Below, piece after piece: positions 16,591 to 25,240 of a DNA stretch of 64,000 nt. How positions within the stretch are numbered: the stretch's first letter is position 1; each line of letters opens with the position of its first letter. Both the position numbers and the translations under genes were made by a program. This DNA is from CAYOBW01 sp964402115 (GTDB lineage Bacteria; Verrucomicrobiota; Kiritimatiellia; UBA8416; CAYOBW01): assembly GCA_964402115.1 (NCBI GenBank), contig CAYOBW010000002.1, positions 1 to 64,000 of the forward strand. The letters run 5' to 3'. The notes under the pieces were generated by a model. It saw only the letters and a program-made list of their open reading frames with translations. It ran no database searches and was not told the DNA's origin.

Positions 16591-18252
16591 ATGCACACAA
16601 CGAACACAGCGACGACACAGTCGGCGGGAGACGCAGCGCGCGTGGGGGCGGGTCTCTGGATCCTGGCCGTGGGGGCGGCGATAGCGCTGGCCGCGGGCAA
16701 CCTCTGGTTCGGCGATCTGAACCAGGACGAGGGCTGGTATCTGTACGCCGCCCGTCTGGTGCATGCAGGGCAGCGGCCTTACGCGGATTTCGCCAGCACG
16801 CAGGGCCCGGTCATGCCGTACGTCTACGCCGTCGTCCAGCCGCTCATGGATCGGTTCGGGGTGGCGGGCGGCCGCGGCTTCACGGCCATAATGGGATTGC
16901 TGGGGGCGGCGGGGGCGGCAGCCCTGGCACGCACCCTGACGCGCTCCGGGCGGCCCTTGGCGGCTTTCATCGCCTTCGCGCTGGTAGGCGTCAACCTGTT
17001 CCAGAGTTACTTCACAACCGTGGTCAAAACCTATGCCCTGGCCGCCCTGCTGCTCGTGCTGAGCTTCCTGGCCCTGGCGCGGGCGGGACGGCGGAGGGGT
17101 TGGCTGTGGGCCGCGGGGGCGGGCATGCTGATCGGGCTCGCCGCGGCCACCCGCTCATCCGCCGGCTTCGCCGCCCCGGCGGTGGGGTTGGGTTTGCTGG
17201 CGCAGGCGTGGGGGGGCGCGCCCGCGCCGGGCGCCGGCGCGCGTGGCACGGCCGGACGCTGGAGCCCGCTGCTGGCCTTCGGCGCGGGGCTGACCTTGAC
17301 GCTGGCCGCGGTATTCGGCCCGTTCCTGCTCAGCGCGCCGCAAGGCGTCTGGTTCGCGCTCTACGAGTACCATGCCGGACGCCAGACCGGCGGCGGGTTC
17401 ACGGCCCTGGCCTACAAGGCCGGCTTTGCCTCGCGCGTCGTGCAGGCGTACTTCCTGGCCGTGGCGGGCGGCCTGCTGGCCCTGGCGGAACAGGCGGCGC
17501 GGAACGCCGCGGACGCGGGCGGAGGGAAGCCCTGGCTGGCACGGCTGTGGAGCCGCCTCGGCACGCCGGCAGGCGGGTTGTGGCTGAGTGTGCTGACCAT
17601 CTCCCTCGTCCACGCGGCAGCCCCGTTCCCTTACGACGATTACCAGGCGGTCGTCTATCCGCTCGCCGCGGCCGGCGTGGCTGCCGCGCTCGCGGACGGG
17701 GTCGCCGGCCGCGTGCGCGCGCCGCTGGCGGCAGCCCTCGTGCTCGCGCTTGCGCTGCTAGCCGCAGGGTCAGCCCCGACCCTGCAAGGGTGGTTCGTCG
17801 GCAAGCGTGACCGCATCTGGTGGCCGCTCAAGACGGAGACGCCCTTGACCAAACTGCGGCGGACAGGTAGCATGCTTCGCGAAAGAGCTGGGGACGGCGC
17901 GCTGTTGCTGACACAAGATACGTACCTCGCGGTGGAAAGCGGACTGAACCTGCCGCGCGGATTGGAACTGGGACCGTTCAGCTACTTTCCGGACTGGGAC
18001 CAGCGCAAGGCTGAGCGTTTGCGGGTGCTCAACCGTGCGAGTTTCGAGGCGTTGCTGGCAAAGTGCGAGGCGCCGCTGGCAGCGGTGAGCGGGTATGGGC
18101 TGGCCATCCGCTGTCCGGAGGTGCAGCCCCTGCCGGAGGGCGAACGCGGCGCACTGTGGGCTCTGCTGCGGCAACGGTACGCCCCGCTCCTGACGGAGAA
18201 GGATTTCGGACAGGCGGAAACGGAGCTCCTGGTGCTGGAGCGCGCGCGCTGA
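16591..18252 (+). CDS. GT-C-fold membrane glycosyltransferase (ArnT/PMT-like)
   Basis: A 553-residue polytopic protein with about ten membrane segments. The first extracytoplasmic loop carries GDLNQDEGWYLYAARLVHAG, in which the acidic DE pair just after TM1 is the usual catalytic/metal site of GT-C transferases using polyprenyl-phosphate sugars. RPYADFASTQGPVMPY is also family-typical. A short soluble C-terminal part follows (about 410-553). Acceptor and sugar are unknown. The ATG at 16591 is preferred to a TTG at 16585. It lies 37 bases after the GH20 gene and 59 before an outer membrane protein of the exopolysaccharide locus, which suggests a role in that polymer. Confidence 0.8.
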   Translation: MHTTNTATTQSAGDAARVGAGLWILAVGAAIALAAGNLWFGDLNQDEGWYLYAARLVHAGQRPYADFASTQGPVMPYVYAVVQPLMDRFGVAGGRGFTAIMGLLGAAGAAALARTLTRSGRPLAAFIAFALVGVNLFQSYFTTVVKTYALAALLLVLSFLALARAGRRRGWLWAAGAGMLIGLAAATRSSAGFAAPAVGLGLLAQAWGGAPAPGAGARGTAGRWSPLLAFGAGLTLTLAAVFGPFLLSAPQGVWFALYEYHAGRQTGGGFTALAYKAGFASRVVQAYFLAVAGGLLALAEQAARNAADAGGGKPWLARLWSRLGTPAGGLWLSVLTISLVHAAAPFPYDDYQAVVYPLAAAGVAAALADGVAGRVRAPLAAALVLALALLAAGSAPTLQGWFVGKRDRIWWPLKTETPLTKLRRTGSMLRERAGDGALLLTQDTYLAVESGLNLPRGLELGPFSYFPDWDQRKAERLRVLNRASFEALLAKCEAPLAAVSGYGLAIRCPEVQPLPEGERGALWALLRQRYAPLLTEKDFGQAETELLVLERAR

Positions 18253-18311
18253 GCCGGCGTGCCGCGCAGACGGGAGCCGCGGCGAACATGGGCCATGGCG
18301 GGGAGAGACGT

Positions 18312-19859
18312 ATGCGAGCAATACGGCGGCAGGCGAGTGGGTGGGGAACGACGTACGGGCTCTGGATGACGACGTTGGGCCTCCTGTGGCTGACGGGCCT
18401 GGCGCGGCCCGCGGCGGGGCAGAGCCTGAGCTTCGGCAACCACCGTGAGATCCAGCCCCCCGACTATGCGCTGCTGCGGATCGGCCCGTTCTACTCCTCG
18501 CTGACGTTCAGCCAGAGCGTCGGCTACCGCTACGTGAGCACGAAGGGCACGGGCGCCGACTACCTGTTTGGCAACTACCGCGGCGTCTACCTGAAGGACG
18601 GCTCCGAGTTCCCGTTGACCACGCAGCTCGATTCGCGCAACTACGTGATTCTGGGGCGCAACGCGGACATGGACATCTCGGTTCGCGCGCGCTACTCCTA
18701 CTATCCGCTGAAGACCCAGGAGAACGACTTCTTCCTCGGCCTGACCGACGAACAGATCAGCGGCAGCTACTCGACGGAGCTGCAGTGGACACCGTACCTG
18801 CGCACGTCGCTCTACGACACGATGACGTATCTCACGGACTACATCGACGCGCGCGGGTTGGACGACCGCTACGGCGGCACCCAGTACCGGCTGTTCTCCA
18901 ACGTGCTGGGCACGGAGACGGACTGGCTCATGTCCAAGCGGCAGAACACCCGGTTCCTGCTTGCCCGCAGCGATTACATCCCCACCGAGGATGGCTTCGA
19001 ATTGCATGAGCGGTACGCCTACGACGAGTCGCTCGTGTACGAGCTGCAGGTCATCGGCGGACTGGTCGTGGGCGGTAGCGGCTGGGCGCGGCAGGTCAAC
19101 TACAAGTCGACCGCTCGCCAGGACGTGAACCTGCAGGGCGTCTACTTGTTTGCCGGATACGGCCAGGCCGGCGAAAAGGGCGCGGACCTGCCCGTGAGCC
19201 CGGCCTCCACGGTGCGCCTGAGCCTCGGCTACGCCGGCGCCGCCGCGGCCACCGCGGGCCAGGGGCTTCCCCAGCGGCCGGCCAACAGCGACGAGTTGAG
19301 CGACCCCAATTCGACGCCCTGGCAGGAAGACACGGACACCCACGTGTCCCTGGTGGGCGAGGCCTCGCTCCGTACCCAGCTGAACAAACAGCTGTCGCAC
19401 CAGCTTTTCTATCGCAAGGAACTCCGCGAGGGATACCTGTGGGTCGACGAGCTCGTGGACACGTACGGCTACACGCTCGACTGGGCCGGCGAACTGGCAT
19501 CCGCCCAGCTGTTCACGCGCAAGTCGATCGTGGATATCAGCCGCGAGGACTGGCCGGACTACGAGGACTGGAGCACGGGCGGCTCGGTGAATTACCCGCT
19601 CACGCGCATCATCATCCTGCACGGCTCGAGTGTCTACAGCATTCGCGAGAATGAGGTGCTGGTCGCGCCGTTGGACGATCCCGGGTTCAACGGGGAGTAC
19701 ACGACGTGGGTCACCGAACTGGGCACCGCCTTCCAGCTCACGAAGAAACTGCGCACGGACGCCTACTACCAGCACATCGAGCGCAACGGCGACGACGAGC
19801 GCAACGATTTCGAACGCGACGTGGTGGGCGTGAACCTGACGTACTCGCACACATTCTAG
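18312..19859 (+). CDS. outer membrane beta-barrel protein of the exopolysaccharide/exosortase locus
   Basis: A 515-residue protein with a signal peptide (cleavage near ARPAAGQ, about residue 37) and a body of alternating polar/aromatic strands (MDISVRARYSYYPL, YRKELREGYLWVDELV) ending YSHTF, the terminal Phe of outer membrane barrels. I recognise no specific motif. Proteobacterial XrtA/PEP-CTERM loci encode an associated outer membrane barrel of like size, and this gene lies 21 bases before an exosortase, so that role is the best inference. The start at 18312 is chosen by the signal peptide and a GGGGAGAG upstream; the open frame extends into the previous gene. Confidence 0.7.
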   Translation: MRAIRRQASGWGTTYGLWMTTLGLLWLTGLARPAAGQSLSFGNHREIQPPDYALLRIGPFYSSLTFSQSVGYRYVSTKGTGADYLFGNYRGVYLKDGSEFPLTTQLDSRNYVILGRNADMDISVRARYSYYPLKTQENDFFLGLTDEQISGSYSTELQWTPYLRTSLYDTMTYLTDYIDARGLDDRYGGTQYRLFSNVLGTETDWLMSKRQNTRFLLARSDYIPTEDGFELHERYAYDESLVYELQVIGGLVVGGSGWARQVNYKSTARQDVNLQGVYLFAGYGQAGEKGADLPVSPASTVRLSLGYAGAAAATAGQGLPQRPANSDELSDPNSTPWQEDTDTHVSLVGEASLRTQLNKQLSHQLFYRKELREGYLWVDELVDTYGYTLDWAGELASAQLFTRKSIVDISREDWPDYEDWSTGGSVNYPLTRIIILHGSSVYSIRENEVLVAPLDDPGFNGEYTTWVTELGTAFQLTKKLRTDAYYQHIERNGDDERNDFERDVVGVNLTYSHTF

Positions 19860-19880
19860 GCACAGCGGCAGGAGAGCGAC

Positions 19881-22800
19881 ATGCGAGGATGGCAGAAACT
19901 GGTCCTGGCGGCCGGTCTGGCGTTGTTCGGCGTGTGGCTGACGTTCAATCTGCCACGGATCGTGGCCGAGCAGGAAGGCCTCATCAGCTCCGTGCTGGGA
20001 GGCCTGTTCGCCGTACTGATCCTGCTGCGCCCCAAGGCGGCGAGAACCGACCGCCGCGTGCCGGACTGGCTGCCGGCTGCCGCCGGGCTGGCGGGCGGGC
20101 TGCTGGCGCTGGCCGGCCTGATCTTCAAGGTGCACCAGTTCGAGTGGTTGGGACTGTGCCTGCTGCTGGCGGCCTGCCTCGTCGCGGCCCTGCCGGCGGT
20201 TGCCGCGCGCGACGCGCTGCTGGCCGTGTTCGTGCTGTTCTGGATGCATCCCGTGCCCGGCCAAGTGTTCAACGGCCTCCAGCTGCAAATGCAGAAGCTC
20301 TCGATCAAGGGAGCCGAGTGGGTGCTGCACTGCCTGAATTTCCGCTGCTGGGCCGACGCTGACGGGTTCATTCTGCGGGCCGGCTTCAAGTCCTTCGGGG
20401 TGCCGGAGGCGTGCAGCGGCATGCGGGCAGTCGTGACCATTCTCCTTTGTGTCCTTGGAACAGGGCTGCTGCTCCGGTTGCGCTGGTATGAACTGGGGGT
20501 GTTCCTCGGCCTGGCGCTGGCACAGGTGCTGACCCTGAACATTATCCGCATCGCCGGTATGGTTTGTTTCGCGCGCAAGATGCCGACCGAGTGGAGCAGC
20601 ACGTTCCTGCACGACACGATGGGCACGCTGCTGCTCGTGGCGCTGATCCTGATCCAGATCGAGATGTCGATGTGGCGCGTCTGGATCAGCCTCGTGCGCC
20701 GCAAGCGGTCCGGCATCGCGTCCGGCGAGCTGGAGCGGCCAGACAAGGCCTCCGTCCTCCCGCGCATCTGGCAGCACGCCTTGCGTTGGAGCGGGGCGGT
20801 GTTCCTGGCGGCGGGAATCGCCGGTACGCTGGCCATCATGGTCTACCGGCACCGGCCGGCGCACAGGGCCGCCATGATCGGCGGCATTCTCGACGAGTTG
20901 GCCGAATCCGATTTGCCGGCGGCTGACCGCGCCGTGCGCGCGGCCCTCGCGCTGGCCCCGACCGACCGCGGCCTGCAGACCCAGTACCTGCGCGTGCTCG
21001 TGATGCGAGGCAAGTTCCAGGAAGCCCTGCAACAGAAGCAGCGCCTGCAGGAGCCGCTCAGCACCATGGAGACCGTGCTCACGAGTTGGGCACTCATGTC
21101 GCTGGGCCACGGCGACGAGGCCATCCGCTTGGTGGACGGGCTTTCGGATCAAGACCGCAATCTCCCCGGCGTCGCCATTGTGCGCGCCGAGTACGCGGCG
21201 ATGCGCCGCGAACCGGACGAGGTCAGCCGCAACGTGATTCTGGCCGCGCGCGCCCATACCCTTGCCGACAAGGTGCGGAATCTCTTCCCCTTCCTGGCGG
21301 CGCATGAGCAGTGGCAGACGATCGTCGAGGCGGACTGCGACATGCCGTACCGCAAGCCCGAGCATGCCCTGGTGGCCGTGCAGGCCAATCTCCGCCTCAA
21401 CCGCGGCGCCGGCGCCATGCGGACCATGAAAGCCGCCCTGCAGCAGTGGCCGAATGACGCCCGTTTTCTGGATCCGCTCTTCAGGCTGGCCCTGTTGCGA
21501 CCGGGCACCGAGTGGGAGGAAGCGCTGGCCCGGAACTTCAACGCCAACGTCGAACAACTCGACCAGCAGCAGTTGTCCACCTACCTCAACTACTGCTTTG
21601 AGCTCAGCCGGCCGGACCTGGGCTGGAGAGCCTACCGCCAGCTCGCGAAACGTGACCCCAACGACCCGACGCTGGCGCTGGCCGTGGCGCGATTTGGCCC
21701 CGCCTGGTTCCTGTTTCGCAGCCACCAGCTCGGGCTGAAGGCGCCGAACAGGACGGACCGGACAGACCTTGCGCCATTTCTGCGCGAAGCCGCCGCCATA
21801 AGCAGTTACCGGGGGTTACTGGCGGCGGTGCCCGGCGCGAACGAAGTGCTGGCCGGAACCCCCGAAGCGGTGCAGCGCCAGTCTCTCACGCGCGGACTTG
21901 CGGAGTTGGCGCGGCGCGAGAACGTCGGCGGGCTTCCCCTGCATCTCGACACGCTCTACGCGAACGCCCTGGCCATGGACGGCCAGTACGAGGCCGCACA
22001 CCGGCGGTTGGACCGCATCAGCGAGAGACACCCCGAGCTGAAACGCGACGGCGAACTGCTGCGGGCCACCTTCTACACCGAGCAGAAGCGCTGGAGCGAG
22101 GTCTATGAAACCCTGCGGGGCTTCGTGCAGGAGACGACGGCCACGCCTGACTTGCGCGCCGCCGGGATGCAGATCAACGCCACGATGAACCTGAACCTCG
22201 CGGTTTACGCGCTTGAGCTCGCCCAACGCATGCGGCGGTCCTTCCCGGAATCGGCGGAACTGGCGGCGAACTTGGCCGCCATCTGGGCGGTCTTCCACTA
22301 CGATGAGGAAGCGCTGTTCGAGCTGACCCGTGCCGGGATCGACAACACATCGCGCATTGTGCCCCAGTTGTTGCACAACACGGAACGCTTTCAGGCAGCG
22401 GAAAAACTGGCCACGGCGTTGGGAGTGGGACTGGCGAAGCCGCCGCTGGCAGGCAGGCAAGCCCTGATGCTGCCGCCCGCGGAACTGACCATCGAGAAAC
22501 GGTGGGCCGATCCGCTGACCGGCGCGCAGATGGCGGAAGCCGCCACCCGGCTGAAGCGTGAACCGGAACCCGCCGGTTGTCCCTTCCTCCGCGACCTGCA
22601 ACAGCTGACCGCGGACTGGTACGCAGCCGGCGGCAAGGGAGAGGCCGCGACGGTGGCCCGGTGGAAAGCGGTGGGGCGCGACAGTCTCGAACAGGGCGTG
22701 GCCTTGCACCGCCTGGCTGCGTACATGGCGCGGCAGCGGGATTATGCCACGGCCCAGGCGGCCGCGCGGGAAGCCGTCGTGCTGCTGCCCAACTCGCCGA

Positions 22801-23888
22801 TCCTGCGCCGCATGGTGATCGCCTTGAGCGACGGCGAGACACAGAACGTGGAGGCGGCGCGCCGCGTCTGCCCCACGGATGGCGAGATCTGGCTGGCCGC
22901 ACTGGTGACGGGCGCCCGCGACGGCAAGCCGGCGGCCTGGTTCGACGCCCAGGCCACCGACGCGACAAACGGCAACTATTTCGCCGTGGGCACGGTGGTC
23001 CGTGCCGGTGATTTCATGCTGCGGAAAGGTTACGATCGAGCCGCCGTCGCACTGGCTCGCTACGCCCAGGCGCACGGGCGCGGTCTACTGCCTTCGCATG
23101 TGCTCGCCCTGCTGACGGCCCTGAAGACGCGCGACTGGGACTGGGCCAACACCGCGGCCATGCGCGGCGTGGAGAACGCCCGGGATCCAACCCCTTTCTT
23201 CAAGACCCTCGTCTATACCAAGACCGTCCAACACAACCGGGATGCCGACCTGCGGGCAGCGCTTGAGTACCTGCGCGAGCACCTGCCGGGCGAGCGCGCC
23301 TGGACCGAGCGACTGGGCTTCGAGTACTTCGTGGATGGCGACACGAAACGGGTCCTGAGCGTGCTGGGGCCGTTGATCGACAAACGCGCCGCCGATGTCC
23401 GCGTGCATTCGCTGCTGCTGGCCGCGGAAGCGGCCCGGGTACAAGGCCAGGCGGCGCGGGCCATCGAGATCCTGGAATCCGCGCACGCCATGTACCCGGA
23501 CAAACTGAGCGTGCTGAACAACCTTGTTTACACGCTCGCCCAGGAGGCGCCGACGCTGCCGCGCGCACAGGCCCTGCTGCCCAAGTTGATCGAACAGGGC
23601 CAGCAGAAGCCCGTCGTCTGCGACACCATTGCCGCCGTTTACCTCCGGGCCGGCAATCTGGCCGAGGCCAAGCGCTACAGCGACATCTCGCTGAAAGCCA
23701 TCGACCGAAAGGAGTACTCCGCGCTGGAAAGCCAGCTGAATGCGGCTGAAATCCTGCTTCGCAGCCACGACACGAGGGGCGCCCGCGAGTTGCTCGATGG
23801 CGTGCGCAAGGACTCACGGCGACCGGCTTTTATCGAAGCGGGATTGCGCGATCTCACCCGTAAACTGGAAGAAGCCGAGCGTCGGTGA
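19881..23888 (+). CDS. exosortase fused to a large TPR domain
   Basis: A 1335-residue fusion. Residues about 1-290 are an exosortase: roughly eight membrane segments and the catalytic triad Cys178 (PEACSGMR), Arg223 (NIIRIAGM) and His244 (FLHDTMG). Exosortases cleave PEP-CTERM-type C-terminal sorting tags and are tied to exopolysaccharide export. After one more membrane segment (about 305-325), about 1000 residues are helical tetratricopeptide-like repeats (for example PADRAVRAALALAPTDRG, AIEILESAHAMYPDKLS, AEAKRYSDISLKAID). In proteobacterial XrtA loci a separate TPR lipoprotein (PrsT) accompanies the sortase; here both roles may be in one chain. It is followed by Wza and Wzc genes. No PEP-CTERM substrate is in this window. 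Domain calls are firm; function of the fusion is inference. Confidence 0.88.
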   Translation: MRGWQKLVLAAGLALFGVWLTFNLPRIVAEQEGLISSVLGGLFAVLILLRPKAARTDRRVPDWLPAAAGLAGGLLALAGLIFKVHQFEWLGLCLLLAACLVAALPAVAARDALLAVFVLFWMHPVPGQVFNGLQLQMQKLSIKGAEWVLHCLNFRCWADADGFILRAGFKSFGVPEACSGMRAVVTILLCVLGTGLLLRLRWYELGVFLGLALAQVLTLNIIRIAGMVCFARKMPTEWSSTFLHDTMGTLLLVALILIQIEMSMWRVWISLVRRKRSGIASGELERPDKASVLPRIWQHALRWSGAVFLAAGIAGTLAIMVYRHRPAHRAAMIGGILDELAESDLPAADRAVRAALALAPTDRGLQTQYLRVLVMRGKFQEALQQKQRLQEPLSTMETVLTSWALMSLGHGDEAIRLVDGLSDQDRNLPGVAIVRAEYAAMRREPDEVSRNVILAARAHTLADKVRNLFPFLAAHEQWQTIVEADCDMPYRKPEHALVAVQANLRLNRGAGAMRTMKAALQQWPNDARFLDPLFRLALLRPGTEWEEALARNFNANVEQLDQQQLSTYLNYCFELSRPDLGWRAYRQLAKRDPNDPTLALAVARFGPAWFLFRSHQLGLKAPNRTDRTDLAPFLREAAAISSYRGLLAAVPGANEVLAGTPEAVQRQSLTRGLAELARRENVGGLPLHLDTLYANALAMDGQYEAAHRRLDRISERHPELKRDGELLRATFYTEQKRWSEVYETLRGFVQETTATPDLRAAGMQINATMNLNLAVYALELAQRMRRSFPESAELAANLAAIWAVFHYDEEALFELTRAGIDNTSRIVPQLLHNTERFQAAEKLATALGVGLAKPPLAGRQALMLPPAELTIEKRWADPLTGAQMAEAATRLKREPEPAGCPFLRDLQQLTADWYAAGGKGEAATVARWKAVGRDSLEQGVALHRLAAYMARQRDYATAQAAAREAVVLLPNSPILRRMVIALSDGETQNVEAARRVCPTDGEIWLAALVTGARDGKPAAWFDAQATDATNGNYFAVGTVVRAGDFMLRKGYDRAAVALARYAQAHGRGLLPSHVLALLTALKTRDWDWANTAAMRGVENARDPTPFFKTLVYTKTVQHNRDADLRAALEYLREHLPGERAWTERLGFEYFVDGDTKRVLSVLGPLIDKRAADVRVHSLLLAAEAARVQGQAARAIEILESAHAMYPDKLSVLNNLVYTLAQEAPTLPRAQALLPKLIEQGQQKPVVCDTIAAVYLRAGNLAEAKRYSDISLKAIDRKEYSALESQLNAAEILLRSHDTRGARELLDGVRKDSRRPAFIEAGLRDLTRKLEEAERR

Positions 23889-23994
23889 GGGGTTGTTTTT
23901 TTGTGTTGACCGGATGGTCTCAGGTGAGTAACGTCCGTTCTTACATTGACTGTGGAAGTATATTCATAAGTCGTCCAGCGGGAGTATTCAGATT
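23889..23994 (+). promoter_or_regulatory. AT-rich leader of the wza-wzc-sugar transferase genes
   Basis: This 106-base gap is far richer in A+T than its surroundings. It begins with a T8 run soon after the exosortase stop (possible weak terminator, stem CCGA/TCGG) and contains TATATT (5/6 of a -10) at about 23959-23964, but without a good -35 at the right distance. A promoter for the export genes is likely but its exact place is not settled. GGGAG precedes the ATG at 23995. Confidence 0.35.
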
Positions 23995-25047
23995 ATGACA
24001 CGCCAGATGGTCATGGCTACGCGTTCAGCGTTGTTACTGATTATGTTGGTTGGGTTGTCTACCGGCTGCGCAACCCGCCGCGAGAGGACGCTGACCAAGG
24101 TTCTGCAGGACTTGGCTGATGAGCATGCTGCCGAGAAGAGCGCCCAGACAGTGGGCCTCGACGCGCCGGATCAACCGGCTGGCACGCTGCCGGCGCTACT
24201 GGGCGACGCTGGCCTGCCGGGGGGCGGGGGAGACCTCACTATCCAGTCAGACTGTCTGCTGCACATTACCGTCGCCGAGGATCCGGGTTTGGACGGTAGT
24301 TATCCGGTGAATGAGATCGGCGCCGTGCAGTTGGGCTATATCGGCCCGGTGATTCTGTTCAACAAGACCGAGGAACAGGCTGCGCGCAAGATTGAGGAGA
24401 CGCTGAAGCGCCGCGACTTCCGAAACGCAACGGTCAAGGTGCGCATCCAGCGGGCCTCGTATGATCGGGTGCGTATCGATGGCGCGGTCAACGCACCGGG
24501 CATGATCCAGATCGGTTCCGGTGACGCGATCACGCTGAATGATGCCCTGCTGCGCGTCGGGGGCCTCAAGCCCACGCTGAGAGGAGCCAAGATCAAGGTC
24601 GTCAGGGGCGGCGTGACAAATGCCCTGGTCGCGCAGGCTCAGGGAGAGGAACTTGAGTTGGTGGCCGAAAACGGACAGTCATCGATTCCGGACATAAGGC
24701 TGCGCAACAACGACTTTGCGTACGTCTTCTCGACGGCCGCACCCGCGGCCCTCGGTGGCAACGAGAAGGAGATCCTGGTGCTGGGCGAAGTGAAGCGTCC
24801 GGGGATCTATCGTTTTGCATCTGATGAGCCATGCACCATGATGCACTTGCTGCTCAAGATGGGCGGCTTGCCCCCCTACGCCAACATGAAGAAGATCGCG
24901 GTGGTGCGGCGCGACAAAGCCGGCAATGAGCAGGCGTTCGTCATCAATGGCGCGCCCTTGATGGATGAAGGACGGCCCGAGGACGATTTCCAGCTCGAGA
25001 GTGGCGACCGCATCAAGGTGCATGCCCGGGTCTTGAACCTCTTCTGA
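23995..25047 (+). CDS. Wza-like outer membrane polysaccharide export lipoprotein
   Basis: A 350-residue lipoprotein (lipobox LSTGC, Cys25) with a polysaccharide export (Poly_export) domain at about 78-155 (DCLLHITVAEDPGLDGSYPV, then GAVQLGYIGPVILF) and two SLBB-type domains (about 157-225, YDRVRIDGAVNAPGMIQI; about 255-330, KEILVLGEVKRPGIYRF). In Wza such domains stack to form the periplasmic part of the export channel. It precedes a Wzc-type kinase, so it should be the export pore of this exopolysaccharide. Its codon use is less GC-biased than the upstream genes. Confidence 0.92.
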   Translation: MTRQMVMATRSALLLIMLVGLSTGCATRRERTLTKVLQDLADEHAAEKSAQTVGLDAPDQPAGTLPALLGDAGLPGGGGDLTIQSDCLLHITVAEDPGLDGSYPVNEIGAVQLGYIGPVILFNKTEEQAARKIEETLKRRDFRNATVKVRIQRASYDRVRIDGAVNAPGMIQIGSGDAITLNDALLRVGGLKPTLRGAKIKVVRGGVTNALVAQAQGEELELVAENGQSSIPDIRLRNNDFAYVFSTAAPAALGGNEKEILVLGEVKRPGIYRFASDEPCTMMHLLLKMGGLPPYANMKKIAVVRRDKAGNEQAFVINGAPLMDEGRPEDDFQLESGDRIKVHARVLNLF

Positions 25048-25127
25048 TCTGGACCGCGCCTACAACCTGGCCGCCGCCTGCCCCCCCCTCCTCCTCCTAC
25101 GCTTACCGCGCATGGCCATGCTTTACG

Positions 25128-25156
25128 TTGGACAGTACACCCTTGTGTGGTGTATG
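25128..25156 (+). promoter_or_regulatory. possible promoter and operator palindrome before wzc
   Basis: TTGGAC (25128-25133) and TGTATG (25151-25156) are 17 bases apart, a modest promoter. Filling the spacer is a perfect 6-bp inverted repeat, TACACC (25136-25141) and GGTGTA (25149-25154), loop CTTGTGT, which is a typical operator geometry. The rest of the 193-base gap (25048-25240) holds a C-rich tract and the hairpin listed next. Confidence 0.35.
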
Positions 25157-25210
25157 GTTCCTCGCTGTTGTTAGGCGGGTTGAGTCGCTCGCCCCGCGAA
25201 CATCCAGGCA

Positions 25211-25234
25211 TTATCACAACAAACTTGGTGATAA
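25211..25234 (+). promoter_or_regulatory. inverted repeat next to the wzc ribosome binding site
   Basis: TTATCAC (25211-25217) pairs perfectly with GTGATAA (25228-25234) across a 10-base loop, ending six bases before the ATG at 25241. In RNA it would be a hairpin touching the ribosome binding region; in DNA it could be an operator. Confidence 0.4.
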
Positions 25235-25240
25235 CAGGTT

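Noticed and set aside
17982..21725. A 1247-codon open frame on the minus strand
   Set aside because: It lies antisense to the glycosyltransferase, barrel and exosortase genes, is rich in Arg/His/Gln with no domain, and is a typical high-GC shadow frame.
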